64,000 bases of DNA from WTGJ01 sp965237765 (GCA_965237765.1 OZ250157.1:620001-684000); one strand, 5' to 3'. Positions 41,030 through 50,428 are shown, counted from the stretch's first letter. Program-made: numbers and translations. The notes: a model not told the origin generated them from the sequence alone.

Positions 41030-42604
41030 TCAGTGCGCATCAGGTAAATCGTTGAGGAAGAGCACCGTATCGCCCGCGCGCAACTCGCGCTGGTACCAGG
41101 CGACCGCCTCATCGAGCCGCGAGACGACGCGCAGCCGCTCCTCCGGGAAACCCGCCGCGCGCAAGCCGCTGGCGATGGGCGGCGCGCGCCGCTCGTCGAC
41201 TAGAATGACGTCAGTGGCGTAGCGCGCCGCCAGCTCGCCCAGGCGCTGGTTGGCCGCCGCCTCACCCGCGCCCAATTCGACCATGCCGGGCGTAACCAGC
41301 AAGCGCCGCCCGCTTTCGTGCAGACCGAGCGTCTGCAGCGCGCTGCGGGCGCCGAGCGGGTTGGCGCTGTAGCCATCGTTGAGGATAGTGATGCCAGCGG
41401 CCGTCTGTTGCCGTTGCAGTCGGCTCTCAAATGGCTGAATCTGGCGCGCGCGCCAGGCTATTTCGCGCAAGGTGACTCCGAATTCCAGGGCCACCGCGCT
41501 GGCCAAGAGCAAATTCGTCACGTTGTGCTCGCCGAGCAGCCCCGTCTCCAGGCGCTCGCATTCGCCCGTCTCGCGATCATGGATGCGGCAGGCGAGCCCG
41601 GCGAGCGTCTCCTGCGCATCGGTAGCGACGAGGCGGACGACGGGCGGGGCGCTCTCGTCACGGCTGATGGCGATGCGCCGTTTCGGGTGAGGGCGGCGCG
41701 CGAATTCTTCCCGCAACGCCACGCTATCCCAATTGTAAACCGCCAGACCGTCTTCGGGGAGCGCCTCAACCAGCTCGAATTTAGCGCGCGTGGTTTCTTC
41801 GATCGTGCCGAATCGTTCCAGGTGCTGCGGGCCGATATCGACGAGTAGGGCGACAGTGGGTTGCACCAACTGGCAAATTTCAGCGATTTCACCACGGCGA
41901 TAGGCGCCCATTTCCACCAGAAAGGTGTCGACGGAGTAATCGTCGCGTAGGTCGCGGTTGATGGCCAGCGTCACGCCCATGAGCGTGTTGTAGCTCTTCG
42001 GGGTGGCGTAGACGCGGCGGCGGCCAGCCAGCAATTCGGTCAGGATGTGCTTGGTGCTCGTCTTGCCCCAACTGCCGGTGATGCCGATGACCGTCGGCCT
42101 TTGCCGCGCCAGGACCGCCGCTGCCTGCCGCCGATAGCGCCGGCGGATCGCCGCTTCGATGGGCGCCGCTGCCAGGTTGGCTACCGCCAACAACAAAGGC
42201 GCCGCCGCATATACCACCAACCCGAACAACGTGAGCGGGGCGCCACCTGCGCCGAATTGCCACCAGGCCACCACAGCCAGCGCCGCAACCAGGCCCCAGG
42301 CCAGCGCCAACATCCGCCAGAGCCGGCCGGTCCAGCGCAGCGGCGTCTTCACGACACCACCCCGCGGCAGGGGCAAGATGGCTAACACTGCCGCCAGCGC
42401 GTGAAGCGCAGCCGTCTCCGTTAAGACGAGCGCCAGCCCCGCCAGCAGCAACGCGCGCCAAGGAAGCGCCCGCCTGCGCCAGCTCCCGCGCAGGAAACGC
42501 CCGCTCAAATAGGTTTCCTGCTGCAAGAAGCGCGCCAATTGCTGGCAGCGCCAACCTGCCCCCACCGCCCAGATGGCCAGTGCTAGCGCCCAAAAACCGC
42601 TCAT
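41030..42604 (-). CDS. murF: Membrane-anchored MurF-type ligase (UDP-MurNAc-tripeptide--D-Ala-D-Ala ligase)
   Basis: Adds D-Ala-D-Ala to the UDP-MurNAc peptide, or a related Mur-ligase step. The first ~165 residues contain five hydrophobic helices, absent from standard MurF. The ligase part has P-loop TGSWGKTSTKHIL, then TPKSYNTLMGVTLAINRDL, VEMGAYRRGEIAEIC, IGPQHLERFGTIE, GLLGEHNVTNLLLA and YSANPLGARSALQTL, all MurF-like. 524 residues. The ATG at 42604 overlaps the hydrolase stop (ATGA). Membrane anchoring could place the reaction near the lipid carrier, or the enzyme may act on a different acceptor. Confidence 0.85.
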   Translation of the reverse strand: MSGFWALALAIWAVGAGWRCQQLARFLQQETYLSGRFLRGSWRRRALPWRALLLAGLALVLTETAALHALAAVLAILPLPRGGVVKTPLRWTGRLWRMLALAWGLVAALAVVAWWQFGAGGAPLTLFGLVVYAAAPLLLAVANLAAAPIEAAIRRRYRRQAAAVLARQRPTVIGITGSWGKTSTKHILTELLAGRRRVYATPKSYNTLMGVTLAINRDLRDDYSVDTFLVEMGAYRRGEIAEICQLVQPTVALLVDIGPQHLERFGTIEETTRAKFELVEALPEDGLAVYNWDSVALREEFARRPHPKRRIAISRDESAPPVVRLVATDAQETLAGLACRIHDRETGECERLETGLLGEHNVTNLLLASAVALEFGVTLREIAWRARQIQPFESRLQRQQTAAGITILNDGYSANPLGARSALQTLGLHESGRRLLVTPGMVELGAGEAAANQRLGELAARYATDVILVDERRAPPIASGLRAAGFPEERLRVVSRLDEAVAWYQRELRAGDTVLFLNDLPDAH

Positions 42605-43437
42605 CCCGTTTCCTTCAGGAAATAGCGCAGGATATGGCGCGTTTCTGATAACCGTTCGAGGAAGGCGTAATGCCCCGCGCCAGGAAAGACGTGCAGGCCG
42701 GCGTCCGGTATCACGCGCGCCAGCAATTCGCCCTGCCAGCGCGGCGTCGCTTCGTCGCGCTCCCCCCAGAGTAACAACGTCGGCGCCTGCACGCGGGCGG
42801 CCTGCGCGGTCAAGTCTTCCGCCAGGACGCGCACGAGCGTCCCCCGCATGACGCCCTGCGCGGCGCGATAATCGGCTGAGCCATAGCGCGCCGCCGACCA
42901 TTCGCTGAGGCGCGCCGCCGCATCCGACAACCCCAGACGCCGCAACCCACCCCGCGCCGCTCGCATACCCGCCGAACGCCAACGCAGGGGCCAGGCGGGC
43001 GGGCGGCGCACGCCAGCGCTGTTCAAGAGCGCTAGCTTGCCGACGCGCGCCGCACCCTCCGCCGCCAACACGATGCCTACGCTGCCGCCAAAGGAATGCC
43101 CGATGATATGCGCTCGCGAAATGGATAGCGCATCCATCACCGCGCCGACGAAACGGGCGTAATCGCCCGCCGACCAGGGCATCGGCGGCTCTTCCGACTC
43201 GCCGAAGCCCGGCAAATCCAAAGCGGTAACGGCGAAGTCATCTTCAGCCAGCGCGGCAGCCAGGGGCCACATCGCACCGCTATCGCTGCCCCAGCCATGA
43301 AGGAGCAGCACCGCCTGCCCCTGTCCCGCCTGCCGCCAATGCGCGCGCAGGCCCAGGATGCGCGACGTCTCGCCAAGCATGGACTCGCGCGTTGCGGATG
43401 CATCGCAGGGCGCTGAATCACATTTTGCGATCGTCAT
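42601..43437 (-). CDS. Alpha/beta hydrolase
   Basis: 278-residue alpha/beta hydrolase with a complete triad: Ser in GHSFGGSVG, Asp in WGERDEATP, His in GAGHYAFLE; oxyanion strand LLLHGWGSD. No signal peptide. The specific ester or amide is unknown. It sits between murA-like and murF-like genes with ATGA overlaps on both sides, so a role in envelope precursor metabolism is plausible, not shown. Confidence 0.88.
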   Translation of the reverse strand: MTIAKCDSAPCDASATRESMLGETSRILGLRAHWRQAGQGQAVLLLHGWGSDSGAMWPLAAALAEDDFAVTALDLPGFGESEEPPMPWSAGDYARFVGAVMDALSISRAHIIGHSFGGSVGIVLAAEGAARVGKLALLNSAGVRRPPAWPLRWRSAGMRAARGGLRRLGLSDAAARLSEWSAARYGSADYRAAQGVMRGTLVRVLAEDLTAQAARVQAPTLLLWGERDEATPRWQGELLARVIPDAGLHVFPGAGHYAFLERLSETRHILRYFLKETG

Positions 43438-44705
43438 TCCAACTCGATCTGTGCGCCCAGCATCGCCAATTTTTCCAGCGCGCCAGCGAAATTCCGCCCG
43501 ATGACCTGCGCGTTATCCAGCACCGTTTCGTTACGGGCGATCAGCGCCGCCCCGACCATGCCAAGTCCTGCGCGGATGTCGGGTGAATCCATATAGACGC
43601 CAGTTAACCGTTGGGCGCCGATCACCAGTGCGCGGTGTGGGTCACAGAGCACGATCTGTGCGCCCATCGCGTTCAGGCGGTCGACGAAAAAGAGGTGGTT
43701 GTCATAAAGGCGCTCGTGGATCAGCGTGCTGCGCGGCGCTTGCGTGGCGATGAGCGTGGCGATGGCCACCAGATCCGAGGGGAAGCCGGGCCAGGTGGAT
43801 GTCTCGATTTCGGTATCGATATCTTCCTCTCGTTCGCTGGCGCGCGGCCCTGCTTGCGTGGGCACAGTGAGCGCGCCGTCGGCCAATGACATCCGCAAGC
43901 CCAGTTGCGCGAAGACCTGAGCGATCATGCGCATATCAGCGACGCGGACGCCGGGCATTCGCACATGCCCACCGCTCAACGCGACGATGGCCGCCACGCT
44001 ACCGGCTTCGATGTGGTCCGGACCCACTTGCGCCTGCGCGCCGCTCAATTCGCGCTGCCCGAAGATGTGCAGGCGGTTCGTCCCCAGCCCGTCGATGCGC
44101 GCGCCCATTTTGGTGAGCAGCTGGCCCAGCTCCTGGGTATGCGGCTCACAAGCGGCGTTATCGAGCGTCGTCTCTTCCCCCAAACGCGCCGCCAGCATCA
44201 TGATCAGCGCGGTGGCCGTGACGCTCGCCTCAGTCAGCACGAGCGCCCGCCGACCCCAGGGCCGCCGCCGTAGCAATACCTGGCCGCCCGACGCTTCCTC
44301 AACCAGCCCCAGGGCGCGCATCGCCGCCAGATGCGTGCGAATCCGCCGCAGGGGCACATACAATTCGATGCGGATGCGTTCGTGCGCGCATAGGAGCGGC
44401 GCCAACAGCAATAAGGTGCCGGCGTAGCGCGCGTTGGCCTCCCTCGGCAAGGTATGTGTAGACCAGGCGCCGCCCTGGCTATGGGCGGAAAGCGCGCCAT
44501 TTTCACCTCGCCATTCAACGCTAGCGCCAAGGCCGGCGGCTGTCTCCAACATGGCGTTGGTGCTCGTCGTGCGCGGCAGGTTCTCGAGTCGCACCGGCGC
44601 GCGGCCGAGCAGGCTGGCGGCGAGCAAGGCGACGGCCGCGTTGGTATTGCCCGCTGGTCGATATTCGCCTACCAGGGGAAGTCCGCCCTTAATCCGTAAG
44701 CGCAT
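43434..44705 (-). CDS. MurA-like enolpyruvyltransferase homologue lacking catalytic residues
   Basis: 423 residues with the inside-out barrel of the EPSP/MurA superfamily and clear MurA-like ends (YMDSPDIRAGLGMVGAALI near the C-terminus; FPSDL with the conserved Asp). Yet the residues that make MurA work are missing: the KN of the AKNAAL motif is TN here (NTNAAVALL), and the loop PGGCxIGxRPxD with the reactive Cys is replaced by ELYVPLRRIRTH. It may be a regulatory or substrate-shifted paralogue. ATG at 44705 preferred; a GTG two codons earlier is possible. First gene of the envelope operon. Confidence 0.82.
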   Translation of the reverse strand: MRLRIKGGLPLVGEYRPAGNTNAAVALLAASLLGRAPVRLENLPRTTSTNAMLETAAGLGASVEWRGENGALSAHSQGGAWSTHTLPREANARYAGTLLLLAPLLCAHERIRIELYVPLRRIRTHLAAMRALGLVEEASGGQVLLRRRPWGRRALVLTEASVTATALIMMLAARLGEETTLDNAACEPHTQELGQLLTKMGARIDGLGTNRLHIFGQRELSGAQAQVGPDHIEAGSVAAIVALSGGHVRMPGVRVADMRMIAQVFAQLGLRMSLADGALTVPTQAGPRASEREEDIDTEIETSTWPGFPSDLVAIATLIATQAPRSTLIHERLYDNHLFFVDRLNAMGAQIVLCDPHRALVIGAQRLTGVYMDSPDIRAGLGMVGAALIARNETVLDNAQVIGRNFAGALEKLAMLGAQIELE

Positions 44706-44740
44706 CGCCACTCGCCATCTTCACCCGCACGCTCAACCGC

Positions 44741-44773
44741 AGCATACCACCGCGCCGCCGCGCGCGCTATGAT
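44741..44773. promoter_or_regulatory. Divergent -10 elements between murA-like and GH13 genes
   Basis: TATGCT on the minus strand (44741-44746) for the murA-like operon and TATGAT on the plus strand (44768-44773) for the GH13 gene. No good -35 boxes. Confidence 0.35.
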
Positions 44774-44806
44774 GGTCGGCGGCGTCCGTTTCCCATCCTG
44801 GAATAT

Positions 44807-46252
44807 ATGCCCCTCCCTCCCGCCGCGGCGATCTATGAAATTAACACCTGGGTCTGGTTGAATTCGCTCAGCGCACGCGTCGGCCGGCCCATCACATTGC
44901 ATAGTGTTCCCGAATCGGAGCTGGAGCGCCTCGCGCGCCTGCGTGTGGACGCGATCTGGCTCATGGGCGTCTGGTATCGCAGCCCGGCCGGCCGCGCCTC
45001 CGCCCTCAATTACATCCACGAATACCGCGGCGCCGTGCCCGATATTGAGGCAGTGGATGTCGTCGGCTCGGCGTATGCGATCGGCGATCATGAGGTCGAT
45101 TCGCGTTTGGGCGGCGCAGAGGGTCTGGCCCATTTGCGCGGCCGCCTGCGCGAATACAGCCTGCGCCTCATCCTCGATTTTGTGCCGAACCACGTCGCGC
45201 TCGATCACCCCTGGCTGGCTGACGCGCCGCAATTTTTCGTGCAAGGCGACGCGGAAAGTGCTGCCGCCCATCCGGGCATCTTCTCGCCCAAACATGACCG
45301 CTCGGGCCGCCTCTACTTCGTAGCCCATGGGCGCGATCCCTATTTCCCCAGTTGGATCGACACCGCTCAGCTCAACGCCTTCGCGCCCGAATACCGCGCC
45401 GCCGCCCGCGAAACTTTGTTGCGCATCGCCGCCCAATGTGACGGCGTCCGCTGCGATATGGCCATGCTGCTGCTCAACAACGTCTTCGCCAACACCTGGG
45501 GGCAATACCTGTGCGAATCGCTACCGCGCGAAGAATTCTGGCCACCGCTCATCGCCGCCATTCGTCGCGAATTTCCCGATTTCACCTTCTTAGCCGAGGT
45601 CTATTGGAACCTAGAAGAGACCCTCCTCGCCCTGGGCTTCGACCTCTGCTACCACAAAAATCTCTACGACCGCATCATGCATTGGGACTACGACGGCCTG
45701 CGCGCGCTTCTACAATTGCGGCCGGCCACGCAACTCCGTTTGCTGAATTTCATCGAGAATCACGACGAACCGCGCGCGCGGGAGCGCCTCGGCCCGGAAC
45801 GGCAACGCGCCGCCGCCGCCTTCATCGCCACCCTGCCCGCCGCTCTATTACTGCACGATGGCCAATTGGAAGGCCGCCGCATCAAACTGCCCGTGCAAAT
45901 TGCGCGCCAACCCGACGAAGCGCAGGATGCGGAGCTATACGCCTTCTACGAGCGCCTGTTGCGAGAGCGCGCCGAGGCCATTTATCACCAGGGCGAATGG
46001 GAACTGCTTGATGCGCCGGCGCCGCTGCTCTGCTATTCCTGGCGCAAGGGGCGCGATTGGCGGCTGGTCGCGCTCAACTTCGCGCCGAAATCAGTCAACG
46101 CGTTAGTTTCCGCGCCAATACTCGGCGATGCGCTGGTCGTCGATGCCCTGGCCGAACAGGAACGCCGCGCACGGGTTACTGGCGGCCTCCTGGCCCTAAC
46201 GCTCGACGCTTATGGCGCGGAGGTCTGGAGGCCGGTCAATTCGAGCGTCTGA
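44807..46252 (+). CDS. GH13 alpha-amylase family protein
   Basis: 481 residues, (beta/alpha)8 barrel of glycoside hydrolase family 13. Catalytic residues are all present: nucleophile Asp217 in DGVRCDMAMLL, acid/base Glu264 in FLAEVYW, and Asp320 in IENHDEPR; region I is DFVPNHVA. No signal peptide, so it acts in the cytoplasm on an alpha-glucan or glucoside. The C-terminal ~100 residues look like the domain C beta-sandwich. No Shine-Dalgarno sequence. The last 14 codons overlap the 3' end of the opposing elp3 gene by 43 bp. Confidence 0.88.
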   Translation: MPLPPAAAIYEINTWVWLNSLSARVGRPITLHSVPESELERLARLRVDAIWLMGVWYRSPAGRASALNYIHEYRGAVPDIEAVDVVGSAYAIGDHEVDSRLGGAEGLAHLRGRLREYSLRLILDFVPNHVALDHPWLADAPQFFVQGDAESAAAHPGIFSPKHDRSGRLYFVAHGRDPYFPSWIDTAQLNAFAPEYRAAARETLLRIAAQCDGVRCDMAMLLLNNVFANTWGQYLCESLPREEFWPPLIAAIRREFPDFTFLAEVYWNLEETLLALGFDLCYHKNLYDRIMHWDYDGLRALLQLRPATQLRLLNFIENHDEPRARERLGPERQRAAAAFIATLPAALLLHDGQLEGRRIKLPVQIARQPDEAQDAELYAFYERLLRERAEAIYHQGEWELLDAPAPLLCYSWRKGRDWRLVALNFAPKSVNALVSAPILGDALVVDALAEQERRARVTGGLLALTLDAYGAEVWRPVNSSV

Positions 46253-48075
46253 TAGAGCGGGCCATCGGCAAAACCCAGGCGCCGATAGTATCCGCGCGTG
46301 CCCATCGCCGAAATCACCGCCAGCTGCCCATAGCCGGCCGCCGCCGCGATAGCCTCGCATCTTTCGATGAGCTGCCGCCCAAGGCCGCGATGCTGGGTCT
46401 CTGCGCCTGCCGCGGCGCCGATGCCGAGCGCTTGCCCGTAGATATGCACCTCGCGGATGATAGCCGCGCCGCGCAATTCCTCGAGCAGCGCTTCCTCCCG
46501 TGGTAGGGCCAGCCGCGCGAAACCAGCGATGGCCCGCTCCGGCGTGAGCCATTGCAAGAAGACTTCATCGCCGATGCTGGTGGCGTAGCGTCGCTCATCC
46601 AGGCGCAACTCGACCGCGCTCAAATCTCGAAAACGGACTTCGCGCGCGCGGATATCGCCGCTCGATAGCCCGCGCCGCGCCATCTCACCTTCCACCAACT
46701 GTCGGAAATTAGTGAGCTGGTTGCCATCGACGATATAGGGCGAAGGGATATCGCGGATGACGCGGGTGAGACGGCAATATTCCGGCGTGCGCGCGAAACA
46801 GTCAACCAGCGTCTCCAACAGCTCCTCGTGCGTGTAAGGCTGCCAGTCGCCGCGCTGGTAGACCTGCATCAGCTCCGCGCTTTCCAGCAACGAACAGGGA
46901 TAAATCTTCAACTCATCCGGGCGGAAATCGGCGTCAGCGAACATTCTCTCGTAATCGGCTACGTCGTCGGCGGGCGAGGAGCCGTAGAGATTCGGCATCC
47001 AGTGTGCGTGGATCTTGAAACCCAGCTGGCGCAACAGACGCAGGGCGCGGCGCGTGGCGGCAACGTCGTGCCCACGCTTGTTGACGCGCAGCACGTCGTC
47101 GTTCAGGCTCTGGAAACCGATTTGCACCTTGGTGCCGCCCAGGCGGCGGATGCGGATGACTTCCGCGGCGCTGATATGATCGGGCCGCGTCTCGACGACT
47201 AGGCCGACGCAACGACAGGCTGCTTCTTCGTTTTCGCGCTGGGCCGCTGCCAGCTCCGCCCAGGTGGCGTATTCATCGAGCGGGCTTGGCGCCCCGCCGG
47301 CTGTGGCCAATTCGCGCGCGCGTTCGTCCGCCCGGTGCAATTCCGCGCGGAAGATTTCACGAATGACCTGGTTGTACGGGCGCGACAAATCTGTGCCGTG
47401 TATCTGGAAAGTGGTGGGGTCTGGCGCGCCCGGTTCGGCCGCGCGCTCGATCAGGGCCGCTTCGATCTCCGCTCGGCGATCGCGACCACTCCCGAAATCG
47501 TGCAACGCATCCAACATGCGCTTGACAAACCAGATTTGATAAGGCTCTGGATAAAAGGACCAGGTGCCGCCAAGCACGATGAGCTCGATCTTATCGGTCG
47601 GGTGGCCGATGGCGTAATAGGTTTGCAGGCGCGTGTAGGTCTGCAGGTAGGGATCGAAGTGATTCTGCTCCGCGCGCTGGGCGCCGGGTTCATCCGCCAG
47701 GTAGCTTTTCGGCATGCGCACGTCATTCGGGCAAAAGATGCATTCGCCCGGGCAGGGATAGGGTTTGGTGAGCACAGTGACTGGCGTTACGCCCGAGCTG
47801 GATCGCACCGGCTTGCGGCGCAAGCGCTGGATGACGCGCTCATCGTAAGGCGGCAGGCCCTCGCGGCCAGCGAAGGCGCGGTAGGCCTCGATCAACTCAT
47901 CGCGACTGAAGATGCCAGCGCCGCCGCGCGGGTGCTGACGCAAGAGACGGTCGAGCTGCGGCCGCGTCAGGCGTTCGCGCGTGGCCACAGCGCGCAAGAT
48001 GGGCAGCAGCGTTTCGCGGTGAACGGCCAGATCCAGCGCGGTTTTATGGCGGCGCGGGCGCAATTTCATCTTCAT
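46210..48075 (-). CDS. elp3: Elp3-like tRNA uridine-34 carboxymethyltransferase (radical SAM plus GNAT)
   Basis: Makes the cm5 group on wobble U34 of tRNA using SAM and acetyl-CoA. 621 residues. The radical-SAM cluster Cys are at 108, 112 and 115 (CPGECIFC), followed by the Elp3 hallmark PNDVRMPKSYL, GGTWSFYPEPYQ and the C-terminal acetyl-CoA-binding GNAT domain (HRGLGRQLIERCEAIA, GTRGYYRRLGF). Elp3 without other Elongator subunits occurs in archaea and some Chloroflexota. Start codon six bases after TACACT. Neighbour sua5/tsaC acts on A37 of the same tRNAs. Confidence 0.95.
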   Translation of the reverse strand: MKMKLRPRRHKTALDLAVHRETLLPILRAVATRERLTRPQLDRLLRQHPRGGAGIFSRDELIEAYRAFAGREGLPPYDERVIQRLRRKPVRSSSGVTPVTVLTKPYPCPGECIFCPNDVRMPKSYLADEPGAQRAEQNHFDPYLQTYTRLQTYYAIGHPTDKIELIVLGGTWSFYPEPYQIWFVKRMLDALHDFGSGRDRRAEIEAALIERAAEPGAPDPTTFQIHGTDLSRPYNQVIREIFRAELHRADERARELATAGGAPSPLDEYATWAELAAAQRENEEAACRCVGLVVETRPDHISAAEVIRIRRLGGTKVQIGFQSLNDDVLRVNKRGHDVAATRRALRLLRQLGFKIHAHWMPNLYGSSPADDVADYERMFADADFRPDELKIYPCSLLESAELMQVYQRGDWQPYTHEELLETLVDCFARTPEYCRLTRVIRDIPSPYIVDGNQLTNFRQLVEGEMARRGLSSGDIRAREVRFRDLSAVELRLDERRYATSIGDEVFLQWLTPERAIAGFARLALPREEALLEELRGAAIIREVHIYGQALGIGAAAGAETQHRGLGRQLIERCEAIAAAAGYGQLAVISAMGTRGYYRRLGFADGPLYQTLELTGLQTSAP

Positions 48076-48081
48076 GGCGTA

Positions 48082-48087
48082 AGTGTA
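48082..48087 (-). promoter_or_regulatory. -10 element TACACT of elp3, leaderless type
   Basis: TACACT, six bases, ATG. It lies in the 33-bp gap behind the tsaC stop, so elp3 can be transcribed apart from tsaC. Confidence 0.5.
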
Positions 48088-48108
48088 GCAGGATGCGGCT
48101 GCGGCCGT

Positions 48109-49152
48109 TCAGTCAGCGCGGGTGCGACCGCGAGCGGCGCGGCGCAGGCGGTCATTGATGGCTCGGCCCATGCCTCGCTCTGGCAATTCGCGCGCAAGGA
48201 TGACGGCGACGGCGCGATCATCCAATTCTCGCAACGCGTGATACAGGCGGCGGGCGCACTCCTCGGCATCTTCCTCGCCACCCAGCAAGACAGATTCATC
48301 CGCGCGCGTGGCCAGCCCTGCGTCCTCCTCCACATACAACCAACCGACGCTTTGCCCGGCCGCGCGCCGCCCTTCGCATTCTGCTGCCAGTAGCTCTCGC
48401 GCCCGCGGCCCAGAAGCCAGCCACAATGCCGCCCGCGGCGCATAATGGGTCGGCAACTGCCCTGGCGAGCGCATGGTGTCGTCCCATTCCGCCCCACCAT
48501 CCCCATCCACCAGCTGGATATGCGGGTCTACGCGGCGCAATTCCTCGAGCGTAAGGGCGCCCGGCCGCAGGATTCGGGCAGGCGTCGTCGTCACATCCAG
48601 CACCGTCGATTCCAGACCATAACCGGTCGGGCCGCCGTCGAGCAGCATTTCGATGCGCCCCCCCAGTTCGGCCAGCACGTGCTCCGCCCGCGTGGGGCTG
48701 ATTCTGCCGAAGCGATTGGCGCTCGGTGCAGCCAGCGGGGCCGCGACCGCTAACAATAGCGACCGCGACCGCTCATCCGACGGTACACGCAGGGCTACCG
48801 TCGGGCCGCCGGCTGTCACGATCGCCGGCACCGCTTCGCTTTTCGGCAGTACTAGAGTCAAGGGCCCGGGCCAGAATTCCGCCGCCAATCGCCCCGCCAG
48901 CGGCGGGAAATCGGTTACCAGCTCCGTAACTTGCGCCTGCTCGTGGATGTGGATGATCAGCGGATCTGCCGCCGGCCGGCCTTTGGCCGCGAAGATCCGC
49001 GCCACCGCCTTTTCCTCTAAGGCGAGCGCGCCCAGGCCATAGACCGTTTCCGTCGGGAAGGCGACTAGACCGCCGCCACGCAAGCATTCTGCCGCCTCAG
49101 CGAACACCGCAGCATCGCGCGGAATTCCTAACAATTGCCTTACAATTGTCAT
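48109..49152 (-). CDS. tsaC: L-threonylcarbamoyladenylate synthase, Sua5 type
   Basis: Forms threonylcarbamoyl-AMP from Thr, bicarbonate and ATP, the donor for t6A37 in ANN-decoding tRNAs. 347 residues: YrdC domain with GGLVAFPTETVYGLGA, KGRPAADPLIIHI, WPGPLTLVLPK, VALRVPSD and APSANRFGRISPT, then the extra C-terminal Sua5 domain (LPTHYAPRAALWL onward). The ATG at 49152 has GAGGGGGGG upstream; longer in-frame readings pass through the promoter. Confidence 0.95.
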   Translation of the reverse strand: MTIVRQLLGIPRDAAVFAEAAECLRGGGLVAFPTETVYGLGALALEEKAVARIFAAKGRPAADPLIIHIHEQAQVTELVTDFPPLAGRLAAEFWPGPLTLVLPKSEAVPAIVTAGGPTVALRVPSDERSRSLLLAVAAPLAAPSANRFGRISPTRAEHVLAELGGRIEMLLDGGPTGYGLESTVLDVTTTPARILRPGALTLEELRRVDPHIQLVDGDGGAEWDDTMRSPGQLPTHYAPRAALWLASGPRARELLAAECEGRRAAGQSVGWLYVEEDAGLATRADESVLLGGEEDAEECARRLYHALRELDDRAVAVILARELPERGMGRAINDRLRRAARGRTRAD

Positions 49153-49174
49153 CGTCCCCCCCTCAGCCGTATGG

Positions 49175-49182
49175 TGTATAGT
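49175..49182. promoter_or_regulatory. Overlapping divergent -10 elements of tsaC and ctpA
   Basis: TATAGT on the plus strand (49177-49182) and TATACA on the minus strand (49175-49180) overlap, as in the lipoprotein/trmD gap. Both genes have Shine-Dalgarno sequences, so short leaders are expected. Confidence 0.45.
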
Positions 49183-49210
49183 AGAAATGTGAGAATGAAA
49201 GGAAACGCAG

Positions 49211-50428
49211 ATGCGAGTGCAAATTGACGCCTTCAAGCGGCGGATTGGCAGGAGCAACCGGGCGATGCTGGCCCTGCTGTTGGTTGCGGTTTTTGTGCTT
49301 GGCGCGCTCATCGGCGGGCAGGCGCAAATTGGCTCGGCGCAAGGTGACGACCTCGAGAATTTCCTTAGCCCCATCGGCCAACTCTACAGCATAATCATCG
49401 ATTCATTTTACGGCGGCCCGGGCGACGAAGAGGCCCTCGACGCTGCCCTCGAAGCGATCATGGAATCGCTGAATGATCGGCACAGCGTCTATATTGAGCC
49501 GGAGATTTTCGCCATCACCGCCAGCGATCTTTCGGGGGAGATGCAAGGCATTGGCGCGCGCGTTTCTACCAACGAAGAGAGCGGCGACGTGCGCATCGTC
49601 TCCGTGCTGAATGGCACACCTGCACAAGATGCCGGCCTGCGCTCGGGCGATATCTTCCGCGTGGTCGATGGCGTCGACGTCACCACACTCAACCAGAGCG
49701 AGCTCGTGCTCAAGGTGCGCGGCCTGGCCGGCACTACCGTGAACCTCACCATGCAGCGCGGCGAAGATCTGCTCGATTTCGTCGTCAAGCGCGCGCGAAT
49801 CGTCATTCCATCCGTCGAAAGCGAGCTGCTGGATGACGACATCGGCTACATCCAACTGCTGGATTTCTCCTCGAATGCCACGGATCAACTTTCCGATGCG
49901 CTCGATGAGATGAACGCTCCATTCCTCGACGCGCTCGTTTTGGACCTGCGCGATAATCCGGGCGGTTTATTGCAGGCGGCGCTGGATATCACCAGCATGT
50001 TCTTAGAGCCGGGCCAAGTCATCCTCTACGAGGTCTTCGCCGACGGAGAGGAAGAGATCTTCCGCGCCACTGGCGGCTACGCCGGGCTGAACATCCCCAT
50101 CGTCCTCCTCGTCAATGAGAATAGCGCCAGCGCCTCGGAGCTATTCGCCGCCGCTTTGCAGGAACATGACGTCGCCACCGTCATAGGCGAGGTCACTTAC
50201 GGCAAGGGAAGCGTTCAGACGCAGCACATCCTGTCGAACGGTGGCGGTGTGCGCGTAACCATCGCTGAATGGCTCACGCCGGAGCGCAACTCCATCCAAG
50301 ACAGCGGCGTCCAGCCCAATATCGTCGTCACTGTTGACGAGACGGCAGAGGTCGACGATGCGGCATCTGACGTACAGTTGAAGGCAGCCCTCGACTACCT
50401 GGTGAAGGTGCTGCGCAAAGCGGCATAA
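49211..50428 (+). CDS. ctpA: S41-family C-terminal processing peptidase with PDZ domain
   Basis: Serine protease that trims or degrades exported proteins outside the membrane. 405 residues: a signal anchor (LALLLVAVFVLGALIGG), a PDZ domain (GIGARVSTNEESGDVRIVSVLNGTPAQDAGLRSGDIF in parts) and the S41 core with LDLRDNPGG. The Ser-Lys dyad is Ser307 in SASASELF and Lys332 in TYGKGSVQ. Shine-Dalgarno AAAGGAAA before the ATG. Stands 98 bp ahead of secG. Confidence 0.95.
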   Translation: MRVQIDAFKRRIGRSNRAMLALLLVAVFVLGALIGGQAQIGSAQGDDLENFLSPIGQLYSIIIDSFYGGPGDEEALDAALEAIMESLNDRHSVYIEPEIFAITASDLSGEMQGIGARVSTNEESGDVRIVSVLNGTPAQDAGLRSGDIFRVVDGVDVTTLNQSELVLKVRGLAGTTVNLTMQRGEDLLDFVVKRARIVIPSVESELLDDDIGYIQLLDFSSNATDQLSDALDEMNAPFLDALVLDLRDNPGGLLQAALDITSMFLEPGQVILYEVFADGEEEIFRATGGYAGLNIPIVLLVNENSASASELFAAALQEHDVATVIGEVTYGKGSVQTQHILSNGGGVRVTIAEWLTPERNSIQDSGVQPNIVVTVDETAEVDDAASDVQLKAALDYLVKVLRKAA

